From Bacteroides ndongoniae (GTDB taxonomy: Bacteria > Bacteroidota > Bacteroidia > Bacteroidales > Bacteroidaceae), in assembly GCF_900108345.1 (NCBI RefSeq), contig NZ_FNVV01000014.1, positions 186,001 to 250,000 of the forward strand: 64,000 bases of DNA, written 5' to 3'. Within the stretch, counting starts at the first letter, position 1; each line of letters starts with the position of its first letter. The translations under genes and the position numbers were made by a program. The notes below the pieces were generated by a model that was not told where the DNA came from, made no database searches, and saw only the letters and a program-made list of their open reading frames with translations. Positions 19,101 through 26,916 of this stretch are shown piece by piece.

Positions 19101-19413
19101 TAATACGACTCGTCCCGCTTATATTGGATTAGGGCATGAACTAGCCCATATACAAGACATTTGGCGAGGAACTGTTGTTGGTGGGGAGTGGGCCAATGGT
19201 GTACCTAACACTGAAAAATATGCTACTCATGTTGAAAATCAATTAAGATCAGAGCATAAGCTTCCCCTACGTACACATTATGGTATAACAAGTGATGGAA
19301 AGGGTGACCCTCATACTCCTTTATTACGAACGGGGACGGGGGTAAGTCTTTATTTTAAGAAAAAGGTTACATTAGGAGGTATATCTGTATATACAACTCC
19401 CTATATCTATTAA
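16147..19413 (+). CDS. Full-length DUF6443/Rhs polymorphic toxin with zinc-metalloprotease tip (T0)
   Basis: A 1088-aa protein and the only Rhs gene here with a signal peptide (residues 1-25, 'VFSQ'). A DUF6443-type N-terminus ('QYYDGLGRESQLVLKQ') and YD repeats ('YDSYGRMQQKTFGNGLY', 'YDANGNLTKDLNK') follow. The Rhs-associated core is at ~770-880 ('YLQDHQGNNRVVID', 'YKYNGKELDTKKGLNWYDYG', 'GRFATVD'). The tip (~880-1088) carries HELAH at residues 997-1001 and a downstream Glu in 'THVENQLRSE', matching M91-like zincins. It probably cleaves envelope or cytoplasmic proteins of competitors; the target is unknown. The following secreted protein is the likely immunity factor. The first ~735 codons recur nearly unchanged in C6. 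Confidence 0.92.
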   Translation: MKKNHLFVLLPLLLLGASPLRVFSQSETENYVLTRTYREAGNTASQYMDRIQYYDGLGRESQLVLKQFAPDGSDLVSGVQYDSFGRKWRESVPVPSAYSDGRFVTSLFSRAALLTDDAAPYSETAYEPSPLDRILAQTGPGAAWHNAGKARHTEYLVNDNTPGSLLSAYRYTAGEDGTIGTPSLYAPGELKVTLSVGEENDSTLTFTDKREKTVLTRSRNRGVSHDTYYVYDDYGLLRHVLPPSADGNTDATTLARHAYSYQYDGRNRCIEKKLPGCETVRLIYDRADRLVLEQNGTQRAGNRWTVHKYDAIGRLLYSFEHTDATDIATLRTRLSGICATESDSGNDPLGIGYTNTTVGWGSDVRLLEVNYYDDYSFLDKLTSAERNALTYAARSGYDTCHTYADGLPTGNRHYLPDGTGRYVATALYYDSKGRTVQQTRTNLKGGYDRDSYANSFTGQVTKHFYTHTGSASDTGSLTCEYFYMYDPNDRLVAVDCALNGGTRSALYRLSYDSYGRMQQKTFGNGLYTGTYSYNLRGWLTGISGSKFSQALHYTDGPGTPCYNGNISSMTWKAGNETTLRGYKFTYDGLNRMLDAVYGEGTNIGSNANRFTEKVTGYDKNGNILALQRYGQTSASGYGLIDNLTFTLDGNQLNRVDDAVTASAYNNGFEFKDAVKQADEYAYDANGNLTKDLNKNISNIQYNCLNLPSKVTFTDGSTIEYTYAADGTKLRTKHVINGTTTTTDYCGNVIYENGVQKLLLTEAGYVTLADSKYHYYLQDHQGNNRVVIDQNGAVEEVNHYYPFGGVFASTSSVQPYKYNGKELDTKKGLNWYDYGARHYDAVIGRFATVDRFADKYSSMSPYQYAANNPVVNLDINGDSIITTLTTQVDGKTVNVDYTYRTDSKGNYGFFDAQGNKYSGEDAFMNNLSKALADLREGAVGNALVNELINSERKVNIANRKENGADLNGSYVTWNASDTEGGLNTAGNTTRPAYIGLGHELAHIQDIWRGTVVGGEWANGVPNTEKYATHVENQLRSEHKLPLRTHYGITSDGKGDPHTPLLRTGTGVSLYFKKKVTLGGISVYTTPYIY

Positions 19414-19420
19414 CTTAACC

Positions 19421-19507
19421 AATGAGGGTGTATCAAAAAGGAGTATCTGAAACTTTCCTTCTTGGAGGAGGGGGAATAGAATCACTTCATTTTGAAACAC
19501 CCTCATT
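19421..19507. repeat. 87-bp palindromic element with 18-bp inverted ends (MITE-like)
   Basis: The left end AATGAGGGTGTATCAAAA and the right end TTTTGAAACACCCTCATT are inverted repeats with one mismatch. The element lies exactly between the T0 stop and the immunity gene. Its ends match those of the elements at 54699-54850 and 63947-64000. As RNA it would form a long hairpin between toxin and immunity genes. Confidence 0.75.
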
Positions 19508-19526
19508 AATAAAAGAAAATAAAGTT

Positions 19527-20129
19527 ATGAAAATGTGGATTATAACATTATTGTTTTTAACTTGTTCTGAGGTTTCAGCACAGTCGTGGAATAGAATATT
19601 CTCAAAAATGAAGAAAATTCAATATAAAGAATTGAGGAAACAATTTAAAGATAATCCTGTTGCTTTGGATTTTTTCAAATTATATAATTCTACAAGAGAG
19701 GAAATCTTTTATACTAATTATTTACAAATAGTAGAAAACGATACAATTTTCTTTTTAGAAAGATATGGAGATGGAGAAAACAGATACCTCTTATCCACAA
19801 TTTGGAATAAAAAGACGTTACTCTCCTATACTGGTTGTCAGGATTCCATTAAAGTAGAATATAATGAAATATGTTTCCCCGCTTATATGATGCGTTTGTG
19901 TTCGACATGGAGCATTGATGCCATACGAAAGGAAGAAGAAATAAATGCTACAGCACTTCCCATAACATATAATTGTTTAACAAGAGTCATTATATCTCAC
20001 AACAAGTACTCAATACAATGTATTTTCTTTCGAGATTTTTTCTTGCTTAATCGTGATGTTAACAGTCATATATACTATCGATTGGGGGAATATGATATTT
20101 TTGGGAATGATATTAACTTCAAAAAATAA
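19527..20129 (+). CDS. Probable secreted immunity protein for the T0 metalloprotease tip
   Basis: I take ATG 19527 (MKMWIITLLFLTCSEVSAQS), giving 200 aa with a clear signal peptide. The longer frame to 19422 is only the inserted repeat being translated. The rest is mixed alpha/beta with many aromatic residues and no family I recognise. Position directly after the toxin tip, AT-rich composition like the other tip/immunity genes, and export to the periplasm support an immunity role against a protease that acts outside the cytoplasm. Confidence 0.7.
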   Translation: MKMWIITLLFLTCSEVSAQSWNRIFSKMKKIQYKELRKQFKDNPVALDFFKLYNSTREEIFYTNYLQIVENDTIFFLERYGDGENRYLLSTIWNKKTLLSYTGCQDSIKVEYNEICFPAYMMRLCSTWSIDAIRKEEEINATALPITYNCLTRVIISHNKYSIQCIFFRDFFLLNRDVNSHIYYRLGEYDIFGNDINFKK

Positions 20130-20186
20130 GATTTCCATCCAAGTACAAGTTGTATTCTAAACAATATTTTAAGCACCAGCTAAACC

Positions 20187-20741
20187 GAACGGCTGACAAA
20201 GGTGGAGCATACGCTGGGCGGCGTGACGGTGACATAGGCTGACGGGCATCAGCGGAAGCAAGTTCTCGCAGAACCTGTATTACAACACCGGGAACGGAAC
20301 ACCCTGCTACAACGGCAACATCAGCAGCATGACCTGGCAGGCGGGCGGCGAGACGATCCTCCACGGCTACAAGTTCACCTACGACGGGCTGAACCGCATG
20401 CTGGATGCTATCTATGGCGAAGGCACTTCCCTAAACAGCAACACCAACCGCTTCACCGAGAAAGTGACAGGTTACGACAAGAACGGGAACATACTTGCTC
20501 TGCAACGATACGGGCAGACGGGAGCAAGCAGCTACGGACTCATTGACAACCTGACCCTTACGCTCGATGGCAACCAACTGAACAGGGTGGATGACGCCTC
20601 TACCGCTACGGCCTACAACAACGGTTTCGAGTTCAAAGATGCCGTAAAGCAGGCGAACGAATATGCTTACGACGCCAACGGCAATCTGACGAAAGATTTG
20701 AATAAAAACATTAGCAATATTCAATACAATTGTTTAAATTT
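20187..20741 (+). pseudogene. C1: broken 5' core fragment
   Basis: It begins with a ~45-bp relic of the alternative core (20190-20234, compare 29271-29314: 'LTKVEHT' coding) joined out of frame to the standard core from 'LTGISGSKFSQ' onward. The core then runs to 'NIQYNCLNL' at 20741, where an 80-bp insert shifts the frame. The mosaic junction and the insert show this copy has been rearranged at least twice and cannot encode a through-reading core. Confidence 0.8.
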
Positions 20742-20821
20742 AGAGAAGACAGGCTGCACCTCAACAAATGTAAATAAAAGCAAGCTTTTGCTTCCTTTTG
20801 TGTTCGGTTTGCACTATCTTT
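20742..20821 (+). repeat. 80-bp insert carrying a TATCTTTG promoter-like box (copy 1)
   Basis: This insert interrupts the core between 'caattgtttaaattt' and 'gccaagcaaggtcac'. An identical 80-bp insert is at 26837-26916 at the same point of C4; the other cassettes lack it. It has a small hairpin (AAGCAA-gctt-TTGCTT) and ends in TATCTTTG (completed by the next G), a perfect Bacteroidetes -7 box. Being 80 bp, it shifts the reading frame. Confidence 0.88.
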
Positions 20822-21869
20822 GCCAAGCAAGGTCACGTTTACGGACGGAAGTACCATTGAATACACTTATGCAGCCGACGGAACCAAGCTCCGCACGAAG
20901 CATGTCATCAATGGTACAACCACCACAACGGACTATTGCGGCAACGTGATCTATGAAAACGGTGTGCAGAAGCTGCTGCTGACAGAAGCGGGATATGTCA
21001 CCTTAGCCGACAGCAAGTACCACTACTACCTGCAGGACCATCAGGGAAACAACCGCGTGGTCATCGACCAGAACGGAACGGTGGAGGAAACGAATCATTA
21101 CTACCCCTTCGGAGGTGTCTTCGCTTCGACTTCTTCTGTCCAACCTTACAAATACAACGGCAAGGAGCTGGACACGAAGAAAGGGCTGAACTGGTATGAC
21201 TACGGGGCACGGCACTATGATGCGGCGGTAGGAAGGTTTACGACGGTGGATCCCTCATCGGAATCGTATTACGAGACTTCGCCGTATGCGTACTGTTTAA
21301 ATACTCCTATCAATATGATAGATCCAGATGGTAATGATGGCATTTTCATAACTTTTCCTGATTACCAAATATCTACTCCTATCGGACGTGTTGGAGGATT
21401 AGGACATGCAGGTGTACTTTTAATAAATAATAAATCAGGTCTTACCAAATACTATGAATACGGCCGATACGATTCTGAAAATAAAGGGATTGTACGTTCT
21501 TTTACAGTTCCTAATGTAGTTATTGACCAAAATGGGAATCCTACAACTGAATCATTAAATGCAACATTGCAATCTGTTTCAGAGCAAGCAGGACATGGTG
21601 GACGTATTGAAGGAGCTTATGTTGAAAGTGACAAATTCGATGAAATGAATAATTATGCAATAGAAAAGATGAATGAAAATTCTAATCCTGATAGAAAGGA
21701 ATATTCTTTACTAAAGAATAATTGTGGAACTTTTGCTGCTGACGTTTTAAAAGTGGATGATGAAGTTAAAGAAAAAGCACCTTCAATAATAGACCCCAGA
21801 CCTAATAGTATGGTGGAAGAATTTCAAGATGAATTCAAGCCCATAAAATATGACCCTAATAAAAAATGA
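20820..21869 (+). CDS. C1 orphan Rhs tip T1: permuted-papain-like (H...NNC) toxin
   Basis: The frame reopens after the 80-bp insert at a TTG (20820), 349 codons. Residues 2-145 are Rhs core ('PSKVTFTDGS' to 'GRFTTVDP'). The tip starts near residue 160. 'GGLGHAGVLLINN' gives His196 and 'LLKNNCGTFAADVL' gives Cys302: the His-then-Cys order of permuted NlpC/P60 or LRAT-like papain folds. Such domains act as peptidases, amidases or acyltransferases. C10 has the same H...NNC plan with different sequence. It has no signal peptide and is silent unless recombined or driven by the insert's promoter box. Confidence 0.82.
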   Translation: MPSKVTFTDGSTIEYTYAADGTKLRTKHVINGTTTTTDYCGNVIYENGVQKLLLTEAGYVTLADSKYHYYLQDHQGNNRVVIDQNGTVEETNHYYPFGGVFASTSSVQPYKYNGKELDTKKGLNWYDYGARHYDAAVGRFTTVDPSSESYYETSPYAYCLNTPINMIDPDGNDGIFITFPDYQISTPIGRVGGLGHAGVLLINNKSGLTKYYEYGRYDSENKGIVRSFTVPNVVIDQNGNPTTESLNATLQSVSEQAGHGGRIEGAYVESDKFDEMNNYAIEKMNENSNPDRKEYSLLKNNCGTFAADVLKVDDEVKEKAPSIIDPRPNSMVEEFQDEFKPIKYDPNKK

Positions 21870-21876
21870 AAGTAAC

Positions 21877-22185
21877 ATGAATACTGAGCATATGTTATAT
21901 TTATATGAATTGTTAGAATTGAATTTCTTTCTTGGTATAATATCCTTTATTATAGGTTCTGTTTTATTTTCATTACTCTTAATGAAAACAAAAATGGCAA
22001 AGCAGAAATACTATATTTATATCATTCTTCAATTCTTTATATCATATTTATTATCACTAATAATTTGGTTTGCATGGAATAATGATGCAGATATAATGTT
22101 CTCTTTTATTTCAATTCCTGCATTCATGGCAGAAATTATAGCATCAGTCGTAATCTATCTATTTGTCAAACATAGATATTCATAA
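21877..22185 (+). CDS. Membrane immunity protein for T1
   Basis: ATG 21877, 7 nt after the T1 stop; 102 aa. Three to four hydrophobic segments fill the protein ('NFFLGIISFIIGSVLFSLLL', 'YYIYIILQFFISYLLSLII', 'FISIPAFMAEIIASVVIYLF'). An integral-membrane immunity protein implies that T1 acts at or across the inner membrane. The T10 tip, also of the H...NNC type, is likewise followed by a small membrane protein. No named family recognised. Confidence 0.7.
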   Translation: MNTEHMLYLYELLELNFFLGIISFIIGSVLFSLLLMKTKMAKQKYYIYIILQFFISYLLSLIIWFAWNNDADIMFSFISIPAFMAEIIASVVIYLFVKHRYS

Positions 22186-22267
22186 TTTATCAAGATTATC
22201 CTATATCTACTATTTGCATTACTAAAAATAGATATTCGACATTGCTTAAAATTTATCAATTGCGCAA

Positions 22268-22316
22268 CTAATCCTTGACTCAAAAAAATTTTCTGCTTCA
22301 AGGATTAGTTTCCTTT
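22268..22316 (+). terminator. C1 terminator (CTTGA...TCAAG family)
   Basis: The stem CTAATCCTTGA / TCAAGGATTAG (11 bp, perfect) is followed by TTTCCTTTT. It is the first of six related terminators that close cassettes in this locus. Confidence 0.85.
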
Positions 22317-22373
22317 TGTTACTAGCAGACAACCACCCGCGGCTACAAGTTCACCTACGACGGGCTGAACCGT

Positions 22374-23765
22374 ATGCTGGATGCGGTCTATGGCGAAGGT
22401 ACTTCGCTAAACAGCAACGCCAACCGCTTCACCGAGAAAGTGACTGGTTACGACAAGAACGGAAACATACTTGCCCTGCAACGGTACGGACAGACGGGAG
22501 CAAGCAGCTACGGGCTCATTGACAACCTGACCTTTACGCTCAACGGCAACCAACTGAACAGGGTGGACGATGCGGTAACGGCATCCGCCTACAACAACGG
22601 CTTCGAGTTCAAGGACGCCGTGAAGCAGGCGAACGAATATGCTTACGACGCCAACGGCAATTTGACGAAAGATTTGAATAAAAACATTAGCAATATTCAA
22701 TACAATTGTTTAAATTTGCCAAGCAAGGTCACGTTCACGGACGGAAGCACCATTGAATACACCTATGCCGCCGACGGAACCAAGCTCCGCACGAAGCACG
22801 TCATCAACGGTACGACCACCACAACGGACTATTGCGGCAACGTGATCTATGAAAACGGTGTGCAGAAGCTGCTGCTGACGGAAGCCGGTTACCTCACCTT
22901 GGCCGACAGCAAGTACCACTACTACCTGCAGGACCATCAGGGAAACAACCGAGTGGTCATCGACCAAAGCGGCACGGTAAAGGAAGTAAATCACTATTAC
23001 CCCTTCGGAGGTGTCTTCGCCAACTCTACGAGTGTACAGCCTTACAAGTATAACGGCAAGGAACTGGATACGAAAAAGGGCCTGAACTGGTACGACTACG
23101 GGGCACGGCACTATGATGCGGCGGTAGGAAGGTTTGCGACGGTGGATCCGATGGCGGAGAAGTATTATTCGATGAGTCCGTATGTGTATTGTGCGAATAA
23201 TCCGATGAAATTTGTTGATTCGGATGGTAAACAACTCATAATACCTCCGACCTTCTTTGGAATGAATCCCCCTATTTTAGGGACAAGCAATCCAATTATT
23301 GCTACCGGGAGGAATATTGGGATGCTTGGAACTTCGGATAAGATAGTCAAGGCTTTACCGAAAGAAGAACATCATATCATTCCCAGGTCATTGAAGGGAA
23401 ATGATGTAATTAAAACAGCTAAGGAAGGAGGCTTTAAGTTAGAAGGAAAAGGGAATAAGATATCTGTTGACAAATTTAGCAAAGCTACCGGTGAGGGACA
23501 ACATGCGAAACATCCGAACTATACGAGACAGATTGAGCAGAATTTGAAGGAGGCTTTCAACAAAAATCCCCGAATGACACCAGAACAGGCTGTAGATGTG
23601 GTAAAAGAGATTAGTTCCAAAGCTAAAAATGCAATAGAAAATAATCCGAATATCAAGATAAATGATTTGAAGTTGGAACAGCAAGTTTTACCTATGGATA
23701 ATACCAAAATTTTAAAACCTACTGAGCTAATAAAGGTTGAATATAAGAACCCATGGCATAGTTAA
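22374..23765 (+). CDS. C2 orphan Rhs tip T2: AHH/HNH-type nuclease
   Basis: Core homology begins at about 22325, directly after the C1 terminator; the first usable ATG is 22374 (463 aa). The core runs to 'GRFATVDPMAEKYYSMSPY'. The tip from ~residue 280 contains 'EEHHIIPRSL' (His333, His334), then 'GKGNKISVDKF' and 'HAKHPNYTRQIEQ', the arrangement of AHH-type HNH/Endo VII nucleases. It should cleave DNA (or RNA) in the target cytoplasm. Followed 12 nt later by its immunity gene. No signal peptide, so an orphan. Confidence 0.85.
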   Translation: MLDAVYGEGTSLNSNANRFTEKVTGYDKNGNILALQRYGQTGASSYGLIDNLTFTLNGNQLNRVDDAVTASAYNNGFEFKDAVKQANEYAYDANGNLTKDLNKNISNIQYNCLNLPSKVTFTDGSTIEYTYAADGTKLRTKHVINGTTTTTDYCGNVIYENGVQKLLLTEAGYLTLADSKYHYYLQDHQGNNRVVIDQSGTVKEVNHYYPFGGVFANSTSVQPYKYNGKELDTKKGLNWYDYGARHYDAAVGRFATVDPMAEKYYSMSPYVYCANNPMKFVDSDGKQLIIPPTFFGMNPPILGTSNPIIATGRNIGMLGTSDKIVKALPKEEHHIIPRSLKGNDVIKTAKEGGFKLEGKGNKISVDKFSKATGEGQHAKHPNYTRQIEQNLKEAFNKNPRMTPEQAVDVVKEISSKAKNAIENNPNIKINDLKLEQQVLPMDNTKILKPTELIKVEYKNPWHS

Positions 23766-23777
23766 ATTTATAAAATT

Positions 23778-24464
23778 ATGAAATATTACATTATAAAGGA
23801 ATCGATTAACGAAAACATTGTGGGAAAGGATTTCCCACAAGTTCACAAGTTTATTAAGGGATATAATCCAGATGCTCCCAAAGCATTGTTTAGCTTATAT
23901 AAATATGTGGAATCTTTTCCTGATTATATGCCTGAACTTGATGGTATGATGCTTGCTGGCTATGCCAAGTTGACAGATTTTGTGAGCAGCAGTTTCAGTA
24001 GTCAACTATTTATTATTAGTGAAAATGGACGGAAAACTTTGGATCAATATAACCTGTGCCCCCATCGATTTTATCCTTTAGGACTGTATAAAAGAAAAGT
24101 AAAGCATGACTATTTCTTGCTTAAGACTATTCTCGCTGATTATATCGATTATGTTGATTTTGAAAAGAGTTCGTTTATAGAATATAACATAGCTAGTAAA
24201 GAAAAATTTGGGGAAGTTTCCGTGAACTCCAAAGAAGAGTTGTTTCGAAAAAGAGATGAAGTGGAAAAGCAGGGAGGAGTATGCCAAACTATTTGGGGAA
24301 ACAGAATCGTAATGAATTCCCTTTTTGACAAGGAACTCGATTTTTTCTCAATCTCTTGGATTGACTCCAATGACTATGTTAGCGAACGCTTGAAAAATGC
24401 CATAGAGGATAATGGATTGACCGGTTGGGAGTTTACCCCTGCTACAAATTTAATTGTGGAATAA
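23778..24464 (+). CDS. Cytoplasmic immunity protein for T2
   Basis: A 228-aa soluble protein without signal peptide, starting MKYYIIKES. The pattern 'MPELDGMMLAGYAKLTDFVSS' and 'LCPHRFYPLGLYKR' is reminiscent of DUF1629/Imm11-like immunity proteins, but I am not certain of the family. Cytoplasmic location fits neutralisation of a nuclease. Confidence 0.7.
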   Translation: MKYYIIKESINENIVGKDFPQVHKFIKGYNPDAPKALFSLYKYVESFPDYMPELDGMMLAGYAKLTDFVSSSFSSQLFIISENGRKTLDQYNLCPHRFYPLGLYKRKVKHDYFLLKTILADYIDYVDFEKSSFIEYNIASKEKFGEVSVNSKEELFRKRDEVEKQGGVCQTIWGNRIVMNSLFDKELDFFSISWIDSNDYVSERLKNAIEDNGLTGWEFTPATNLIVE

Positions 24465-24523
24465 TTCCTTCTTTCTCTGACCGTAGGTTGATTCCGTTGC
24501 AAAAAGAAAGAAACATTTAATTA

Positions 24524-24573
24524 CTATCCTAACATCAGGTATGTCATATCATGCATGTTAGGATAGTTTTTTG
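24524..24573 (+). terminator. C2 terminator
   Basis: A 12-bp perfect stem CTATCCTAACAT / ATGTTAGGATAG followed by TTTTTTG. Its sequence is unrelated to the CTTGA family used by most cassettes. Confidence 0.88.
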
Positions 24574-24681
24574 TTTATCAAATGAAAGGTCTGAATATTA
24601 ATTTGCGGTTTTAAGTTAAAGGACGCCGTAAAGCAGGCGAACGAATACGCCTACGACGCCAACGGCAATCTAACGAAAGAT

Positions 24682-25827
24682 TTGAATAAAGGAATTTCCG
24701 AAATTCAGTATAATTGTTTAAATTTGCCAAGCAAGGTCACGTTTACGGACGGAAGCACCATTGAATACACTTATGCAGCCGACGGAACCAAGCTCCGCAC
24801 GGTACATACAATAGGCGGTACGACCACCACAACGGACTATTGCGGCAACGTGATCTATGAAAACGGTGTGCAGAAACTGCTGCTGACGGAAGCCGGATAC
24901 CTCACCCTGGCCGACAGCAAGTACCACTACTTCCTGCAGGATCATCAGGGAAACAACCGAGTGGTCATCGACCAGAACGGGACGGTGGAGGAGGTGAGCC
25001 ATTACTACCCCTTCGGAGGTGTCTTCGCTTCGACTTCTTCCGTTCAACCCTATAAGTACAACGGCAAGGAACTGGACACGAAGAAAGGCCTGAACTGGTA
25101 TGACTACGGGGCACGGCACTATGATGCGGCGCTGGGAAGGTTTGCGACGGTGGATCCGATGGCGGAAGATTATTCCAATATAAGTACTTATACATATTGT
25201 TTGAATAATCCAATAAAATATATAGATCCCAATGGTATGCAATCCGATGATACTATTGTAGATGGTGGCACTCTTCCCGAAGTTACTATTACTCGTGTAC
25301 GTGTCGCTCCTCCCATATCCGGTTTTTGGGATAATCTGCTATGGTTCTTGTTTGGGCGAAGCATGGAAATTCCTGTTTATGGTATTGATAATTATGGGAA
25401 TCCAACGGGCGAAATAGTTGGAAGCTCGCAATTTAATGTTAGTCGAAATGGATATATTATAGGACTTACACCTCGAAGTGGGATAGCACCCTTGCCATCT
25501 CTAGGAATAAAAAATATCACTCAATTATTAAAAATCGCAAATCAGAATTCCAAAGCAGGGTTAACTGCGGTTGGACGCGCTCTAAAAAAACATGGTGATA
25601 GGATTGGAAGTGCTTTTCCAAAAGCTGTAGGTAATCAAGCTGCAATAAATGCACAAGGAGAAAAAGTTTTAAAGGAAATTTTGTCTAATCCTAATGTACA
25701 AAGGACAGTAAACAATAACAATATTGGTCGTTATGGTGGAAGTGTCGTAGATTATAAAATCCCTAATGGAATGGGGGCTCGTTTCAATTCAAATGAAAGT
25801 AAGTTTATCGGTTTTTTAGAACCTTAA
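24682..25827 (+). CDS. C3 orphan Rhs tip T3: BECR-RNase-like toxin
   Basis: Core homology starts at about 24619 ('KDAVKQANEYAYDANG') and is open, but the first start codon is TTG 24682 (381 aa). The core has the variant blocks 'NKGISEIQ' and 'RTVHTIGGT'. The tip from ~190 ends with 'ALKKHGDRIGSAFP', 'NAQGEKVLKEIL', 'SVVDYKIPNGMGARF' and 'SKFIGFLEP', a pattern I associate with RNase-type (BECR-fold) tips of CDI/Rhs toxins. Catalytic residues cannot be assigned by eye. A pre-toxin segment with a Trp-rich hydrophobic stretch ('FWDNLLWFLFG') precedes it. Confidence 0.75.
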   Translation: MNKGISEIQYNCLNLPSKVTFTDGSTIEYTYAADGTKLRTVHTIGGTTTTTDYCGNVIYENGVQKLLLTEAGYLTLADSKYHYFLQDHQGNNRVVIDQNGTVEEVSHYYPFGGVFASTSSVQPYKYNGKELDTKKGLNWYDYGARHYDAALGRFATVDPMAEDYSNISTYTYCLNNPIKYIDPNGMQSDDTIVDGGTLPEVTITRVRVAPPISGFWDNLLWFLFGRSMEIPVYGIDNYGNPTGEIVGSSQFNVSRNGYIIGLTPRSGIAPLPSLGIKNITQLLKIANQNSKAGLTAVGRALKKHGDRIGSAFPKAVGNQAAINAQGEKVLKEILSNPNVQRTVNNNNIGRYGGSVVDYKIPNGMGARFNSNESKFIGFLEP

Positions 25828-25841
25828 AAATAATAAGCAAT

Positions 25842-26249
25842 ATGTATATAAATGAATATGAGATATTGATAGCAAGCCCATTTGATAGAGAATATTTAGT
25901 TGCTGAAATTTATCATAAGTTGCTATTCGCTGAAATAAATCAAGAGCATGGATATTTAGAAATACAAATATATCCAACTTCTGACCAAAAATTCATAGTA
26001 TCTTTAAAAGAATTTGTTGAAGCAATAAACGCTGCTAAAAAACATCTTCAAGCTAAACATGTATATATGACAGCAATGAATAATATTACAACATTAAGAA
26101 AAGATAGTAACAAGGTTTGTATGCTGAGTGGAAATATAAGTTTTGGTACAATATCAAATAATATGTTAGAGATAAATATTCAAAAAGGAAATTTCTTAAA
26201 ATTACCTTTGGAAAATTTTCTAGAGATTTTAAATAGTTATATCATGTAA
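25842..26249 (+). CDS. Cytoplasmic immunity protein for T3
   Basis: A 135-aa soluble protein starting MYINEYEILIASPF, without a signal peptide, 14 nt after the tip. AT-rich, with no recognised family. Location and cytoplasmic nature suit an RNase-type toxin. Confidence 0.68.
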   Translation: MYINEYEILIASPFDREYLVAEIYHKLLFAEINQEHGYLEIQIYPTSDQKFIVSLKEFVEAINAAKKHLQAKHVYMTAMNNITTLRKDSNKVCMLSGNISFGTISNNMLEINIQKGNFLKLPLENFLEILNSYIM

Positions 26250-26264
26250 CAATATTTAGAGATT

Positions 26265-26313
26265 AAAGCAATTCTTGATTCAAAAACATTTGTTTCAAGG
26301 ATTGCTTTTTTTA
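26265..26313 (+). terminator. C3 terminator (CTTGA...TCAAG family)
   Basis: A 14-bp stem AAAGCAATTCTTGA / TCAAGGATTGCTTT with one G-T pair, then TTTTTT. The terminator at 38261-38306 is identical through stem, loop and flank. Confidence 0.9.
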
Positions 26314-26320
26314 TTTGCCA

Positions 26321-26836
26321 CCTCCGAAGCTGGCTCACAGCCGTCAGCGGAAGCAAGTTCTCGCAGAACCTGCACTACACCGACGGCCCGGGCACTCCCT
26401 GCTACAACGGCAATATCAGCAGCATAACCTGGAAAGCCGGAAATGAGACAACGCTCCGCGGCTACAAGTTCACCTACGACGGGTTGAACCGCATGCTGGA
26501 TGCCGTCTATGGCGAAAGCACTTCGATAAGCAGCAACGCCAACCGCTTCACCGAAAAGGTGACCGGTTACGACAAGAACGGGAACATACTCGCTCTACAA
26601 CGATACGGACAGACGGGAGCAAGCAGCTACGGACTCATTGACAACCTGACCTTCACGCTCAACGGCAACCAGCTGAACCGGGTGGATGATGCAGTGACGG
26701 CATCCGCCTACAACGGTGGCTTCGAGTTCAAGGACGCCGTGAAGCAGGCGAACGAATATGCTTACGACGCCAATGGCAATCTGACGAAAGATTTGAATAA
26801 AAACATTAGCAATATTCAATACAATTGTTTAAATTT
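26321..26836 (+). pseudogene. C4: 5' core fragment interrupted by the 80-bp insert
   Basis: The core begins at 'LRSWLTAVSGSKFSQ', the same codon at which C8 and C10 begin, only a few bases after the terminator. It runs in frame to 'NIQYNCLNL' and is then shifted by the insert at 26837. The two halves of C4 cannot be read as one protein. Confidence 0.8.
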
Positions 26837-26916
26837 AGAGAAGACAGGCTGCACCTCAACAAATGTAAATAAAAGCAAGCTTTTGCTTCCTTTTGTGTTC
26901 GGTTTGCACTATCTTT
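26837..26916 (+). repeat. 80-bp insert carrying a TATCTTTG promoter-like box (copy 2)
   Basis: Identical to 20742-20821 and in the same place in the core. It causes the same frame break. Confidence 0.88.

Noticed and set aside
19422..19526. N-terminal extension of the T0 immunity gene
   Set aside because: Those 35 codons are translation of the palindromic element; a proper signal peptide starts at 19527.
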